NCBI GenBank assembly: GCA_964449165.1
Contig: CAYVAT010000011.1
Span: 1 to 64,000 of the forward strand
DNA length: 64,000 nt
Direction: 5' to 3'
Source of the DNA: CAYSCW01 sp964449165
GTDB taxonomy: Bacteria > Acidobacteriota > Aminicenantia > Aminicenantales > Aminicenantaceae
A model generated the notes under the pieces. That model worked only from the letters and a program-made list of their open reading frames with translations, had not been told where the DNA came from and did no database searches. Shown here one piece after another: positions 60,762 to 64,000 of this stretch. Numbering within the stretch: the first letter of the stretch is position 1; every line of letters starts with the position of its first letter. The position numbers were made by a program, and so were the translations under genes.

Positions 60762-62123
60762 ATGTCTACTTATGTATCCGATTTTATGGGTGAATTAGAG
60801 GCGAAAAATCCTGGTGAACCCGAATTTCATCAGGCCGCTGAGGAAGTAGCCGAGTCACTCGCGCCAGTTTTCGAAATGCATCCAGAGTACAGGAAAGCCA
60901 AGCTCTTGGAACGGATTGCAGAGCCAGAGCGTGTTATAATGTTTCGTGTCCCCTGGATGGATGATAGGGGAGAAATTCATATCAACCGGGGATACAGGAT
61001 TGAGATGAACAGCGCAATCGGCCCTTACAAAGGAGGGCTTCGATTCCATCCTACCGTGAACCTGGGAATTTTGAAGTTTCTTGCCTTCGAACAGGTCTTT
61101 AAAAATAGCCTGACTACACTTCCTATGGGAGGAGGAAAAGGGGGCTCCGATTTTGATCCCAAGGGCAAGAGCGACAACGAGGTCATGCGGTTCTGTCAGG
61201 CTTTCATGAGTGAGCTTTTCAGGCATATCGGTCCCAACACAGACGTTCCCGCTGGAGATATCGGTGTGGGAGGCCGGGAGATCGGATTCCTGTTTGGACA
61301 GTACAGGAAGCTGAGAAACGAATTCACTGGAGTCCTGACCGGAAAAGGGCTGGATTGGGGAGGATCACTTATTCGTCCTGAAGCCACTGGCTACGGTGCT
61401 GTTTATTTTGCTGCTGAGATGCTCAACACCAAAAACGACACAATGGAAGACAAGGTGTGTCTCGTATCCGGATCTGGCAATGTGGCCCAGTATACAGTGG
61501 AGAAAATCAATCATCTTGGCGGAAAAGTTGTCACTTTATCCGACTCTAGTGGATACATCTACGATCCTGAAGGTATCGATGCGGATAAGCTTGCCTTTGT
61601 TATGGAACTGAAGAATGTACGCAGAGGACGAATCAAGGAGTATGCAGAGAAATACAAGAATGTTACTTATATCCCGGTTGATCCTAATCTCGATTATAAT
61701 CCATTGTGGAATCAAAAAGCTGACTGTGCTTTTCCCAGTGCAACTCAGAACGAAATCAATGGCAAGGATGCTCAAAACCTTCTGAACAATGGAGTTTTCG
61801 TTGTCTCCGAAGGAGCGAATATGCCCACCTCTGCAGAGGGCGTTGACCTTTTCCTCAATAATAAGATACTCTTTGGTCCAGGGAAAGCGGCGAATGCCGG
61901 GGGTGTCGCTGTTTCAGGGCTTGAGATGACCCAAAACAACCTGAGGATCAACTGGTCAAAAGAAGAGGTCGACAACCGCCTTCACAACATCATGAAGAGC
62001 ATCCATCAAACAGCCAAAGAAGCCGCCGAAGCTTATGAAACACCCGGGAATTATGTCAATGGAGCGAACATTGGAGGATTCCTCAAAGTCGCCAATGCGA
62101 TGATGGAGCAGGGATTGGTTTAA
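60762..62123 (+). CDS. gdhA: Glutamate dehydrogenase, complete catalytic set (GDH2)
   Basis: This is a full hexameric glutamate dehydrogenase of 453 residues. The three lysines of the active site are present: GPYKGGLRFHP (Lys90), VFKNSLTT (Lys114) and MGGGKGGSDFDP (Lys126), and the catalytic aspartate is in VPAGDIGVGGREIGF. The coenzyme domain has VSGSGNVAQYTVEKI. The reaction interconverts glutamate and 2-oxoglutarate plus ammonia with NAD(P)H. The sequence resembles the 450-residue bacterial type. GAGGAGAG lies before ATG 60762. It diverges from GDH1 and is followed by a PEP/pyruvate-binding gene 126 bases downstream. Confidence 0.92.
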   Translation: MSTYVSDFMGELEAKNPGEPEFHQAAEEVAESLAPVFEMHPEYRKAKLLERIAEPERVIMFRVPWMDDRGEIHINRGYRIEMNSAIGPYKGGLRFHPTVNLGILKFLAFEQVFKNSLTTLPMGGGKGGSDFDPKGKSDNEVMRFCQAFMSELFRHIGPNTDVPAGDIGVGGREIGFLFGQYRKLRNEFTGVLTGKGLDWGGSLIRPEATGYGAVYFAAEMLNTKNDTMEDKVCLVSGSGNVAQYTVEKINHLGGKVVTLSDSSGYIYDPEGIDADKLAFVMELKNVRRGRIKEYAEKYKNVTYIPVDPNLDYNPLWNQKADCAFPSATQNEINGKDAQNLLNNGVFVVSEGANMPTSAEGVDLFLNNKILFGPGKAANAGGVAVSGLEMTQNNLRINWSKEEVDNRLHNIMKSIHQTAKEAAEAYETPGNYVNGANIGGFLKVANAMMEQGLV

Positions 62124-62249
62124 AAAGATTTGTATAGAGAATGCAGAAGCCTTGAACCTTTCACATTCTCGAGAGAATGATCAATCCATGAAAGAGGGGA
62201 CTGTCTGATTAATTAAAAATACATAATTGCCCTCGAGGATTGTTCCATC

Positions 62250-63905
62250 TTGGAAAAAGTATTCGAAAAAGCCGGAGACGTCAAGATCTTCGGCACCGGT
62301 TCTCTGGGAGGAAAAGGGGATGGTTTAGTCCGGATAAACGAATGCGACATTCCTCAATGCAGGAAATTAAAAACACGCATACTCACCACCGTCTTTTTTG
62401 ACAAGTTTCGAGAAAAAGGGGGAAAGTTTGAACCTGAAAAACTGAATGTGCTTGGCGCGGTCTTGAAAGAGCTGGGAGATGTCCCCCTTGGAGTGCGGTC
62501 CTCAGCAACCAACGAGGCTTGTCTCTCACCAGAGAAAATAGGTCCTGTTCATGCCGGAGAAAATATCTCGTTCATGATTCCAAACAACCATCCCGATGAC
62601 AGGACTCGGTTCGATCAGTTGAAGCTGGCCATCTATCATATATACAATGACTTCATCCAGAAACAGCCGCCAGAGAGTGTAGAAAAAATGGCCATCGTCA
62701 TCAACCCTATTCCTGGAATCTTTGATGACACCCTTGCCGGACCCTTTTATTACCCTTACATCTCAGGAGTGGCAAATTCCTTTTTTCCTTACGCACTGAA
62801 GACACAGGATACAAATGAAGGCTTTGCCCGAATCGCTTTTGGACACGGATATGCAACGGTTTTGGATGAATTTCCAGTCATTTCCATGGCCACGATAAAA
62901 AAACCGATTCCTCTGAGATTCTTGAGGATGGGGAGAGGGCAGCAGTATTTTTATGCACTGGATATGACAAAGAACAAAGAGCTGAGCGGAGAAGAGCTGG
63001 AAACCATGAAAACACTCCATGTCCGCTTTGCCAACTATCATAAAATCAAAAAATTGGGCATAAAACAGAATTTGATCACTATAGAAGAATTGATCCAGAA
63101 CAACCATTTCGGCTTCAAAAGCGGTCTGAACAAAATAATGGAATTAATTTCTGATAAGATATCCTCTCATTTCCAGATAGAGTTTGTGTTTAATATCGAT
63201 TTCGAAAAAAAAGATAGAGAAGTGGGCTACTTTCACATTGTTCAGCTAACAGTATTGCCCGAATTGAAATTCGAGACAGTCCAGATCCCCCAGGATGTTG
63301 AACACACCTACCTGTCTATAAAGAGCCTACAGGGACATGGTATCAAGGCAGGTATTAAGTATGCGGTTGTTATCTCTCCTTTTATATACACAAAAGATAA
63401 GCATGATCAAGTCAGGAAGAAAATCTCAGATGTCAACCGCTTCATGCGTGAACAGAAAGAGAACTACATCATGATCGTCCCGGGGAGACTAGGCAGCACC
63501 AACAGAGATTGGGGGATATCAGTCAATTACAGGGATGTGGACAGGGCTGTTGCCATCTTTGAGTATGGGGTTGATATTGCCGGTCGAGCGGAACCTCTTC
63601 CAGAAGATGAGAACCTTTCCGGTGGTATTTATGGTAGCCATTTCCTGTATATGATTCAGGGAGGTTACGATGAGGAGCAGAAAAAGCTCCAGACAAGAAT
63701 GTACGGCACACAAGGCACACATTTTCTCACCAATCTGGTAAGCAACAATGTCATTTATGGATTTATCGCTCCTTTAGAAGATAAGATTGACCCCTGGTTC
63801 TTTACTCAGTTGGATAAGGGTGATGCTTTATACGTGCTGGCTTTTCCCAAAAGTGTTACAATCTATGCAGACTCAATAAATCAGCGCTGTGCAGTCATTA
63901 CCTAG
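62250..63905 (+). CDS. PEP/pyruvate-binding domain protein
   Basis: The protein starts at TTG 62250 and begins with the PPDK-N pattern IFGTGSLGGKGDGLVRINE. The domain continues with LGVRSSATNEACLSP and YYPYISGVANSFFPYA. The end carries VPGRLGSTNRDWG and two HF motifs (YGSHFLYMIQ, GTHFLTNLVSNN), the same C-terminal block as the other two PEP-binding proteins, but no phosphohistidine domain. It follows GDH2 by 126 bases, mirroring the GDH1 arrangement. The first RSSS motif is RSSA here. Function is unknown; a connection to GDH is suggested by position only. Confidence 0.78.
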   Translation: MEKVFEKAGDVKIFGTGSLGGKGDGLVRINECDIPQCRKLKTRILTTVFFDKFREKGGKFEPEKLNVLGAVLKELGDVPLGVRSSATNEACLSPEKIGPVHAGENISFMIPNNHPDDRTRFDQLKLAIYHIYNDFIQKQPPESVEKMAIVINPIPGIFDDTLAGPFYYPYISGVANSFFPYALKTQDTNEGFARIAFGHGYATVLDEFPVISMATIKKPIPLRFLRMGRGQQYFYALDMTKNKELSGEELETMKTLHVRFANYHKIKKLGIKQNLITIEELIQNNHFGFKSGLNKIMELISDKISSHFQIEFVFNIDFEKKDREVGYFHIVQLTVLPELKFETVQIPQDVEHTYLSIKSLQGHGIKAGIKYAVVISPFIYTKDKHDQVRKKISDVNRFMREQKENYIMIVPGRLGSTNRDWGISVNYRDVDRAVAIFEYGVDIAGRAEPLPEDENLSGGIYGSHFLYMIQGGYDEEQKKLQTRMYGTQGTHFLTNLVSNNVIYGFIAPLEDKIDPWFFTQLDKGDALYVLAFPKSVTIYADSINQRCAVIT

Positions 63906-63919
63906 ATCCTGACAGATCA

Positions 63920-64000
63920 ATGCAGGGGAAAGAAAAAACATCAAAAAACAGCTTTAAAGAATTTCCTTTCCTGCCCAGAATCATAAACCCTGTAAAAATC
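63920..64000 (+). CDS. Possible start of a further gene, cut by the window end
   Basis: A frame opens at ATG 63920 and stays open for 27 codons to the end of the window (MQGKEKTSKNSFKEFPF at its start). It has no strong ribosome site and no recognisable motif yet, so it is only a candidate. Confidence 0.25.
   Translation, partial: MQGKEKTSKNSFKEFPFLPRIINPVKI

Noticed and set aside
1..64000. CRISPR arrays, insertion sequences, prophage, rRNA and tRNA genes
   Set aside because: On reading the window I found no regularly spaced repeats, transposase or phage proteins, or RNA gene signatures. A covariance search could still reveal a missed tRNA.

Overview
The window looks like a chromosomal segment from an anaerobic, protein- and peptide-degrading member of the Acidobacteriota/Aminicenantota group (formerly candidate phylum OP8). 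This is an inference from gene content: a GWxTD-domain protein, an Oar-type TonB-dependent receptor with a carboxypeptidase-regulatory N-terminus, families of secreted S10/M61/M14 peptidases, PadR plus tandem 'sensor' proteins plus an FtsX-like permease, and PEP/pyruvate-binding proteins next to glutamate dehydrogenases. I saw no rRNA, tRNA, CRISPR array, phage or insertion sequence. Two runs of exactly 100 N (13699-13798 and 38033-38132) are scaffold gaps, so the reading frames across them are not proven.

Layout. 1-3.7 kb: the 5' end of a SixA-like phosphatase, a RidA-family protein, and a GWxTD/TPR pair. 3.7-20.6 kb, all leftward: a FCD-type GntR regulator, a TonB receptor and seven exported peptidases (four S10, two M61-PDZ, one M14). 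Within this block an S10-M61 unit occurs twice in tandem. 20.8-24.8 kb: an APC amino-acid permease and two class V PLP enzymes, one with a twin-arginine signal. 25-28.4 kb: an ICMT-like methyltransferase, an ECF sigma/anti-sigma pair with a YHS-TonB_C protein, and a broken copy of the sixA 5' end. 28.4-36.5 kb: an S9 peptidase lipoprotein, a ribbon-helix-helix protein, a TauE exporter, and a CocE hydrolase/symporter/dipeptide epimerase operon. 36.5-41 kb: a PadR-sensor-sensor-permease operon with a clear promoter and overlapping operator. 41.2-47.5 kb: a sulfite-oxidase-like enzyme, a deleted DUF547 gene, TVP38, a MerA-like flavoprotein, a fused glycosyltransferase, a GNAT protein and a lipoprotein. 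48-54 kb: an unknown protein, an MBL hydrolase, a response regulator, a hybrid kinase and a phosphoesterase. 54-64 kb: two divergent glutamate dehydrogenase modules, each followed by PEP/pyruvate-binding genes.

How it fits together (inference). Exported peptidases would cut proteins to peptides and amino acids. The TonB receptor, APC permease and sodium symporter would import them. The PLP enzymes, dipeptide epimerase and RidA protein would process them, and the glutamate dehydrogenases would carry the amino nitrogen and reducing equivalents. The most unusual part is the mirrored GDH/PEP-binding region at 54-64 kb: one GDH has lost a catalytic lysine, and three PEP/pyruvate-binding proteins lack a recognisable phosphohistidine domain but share an uncharacterised C-terminal module.
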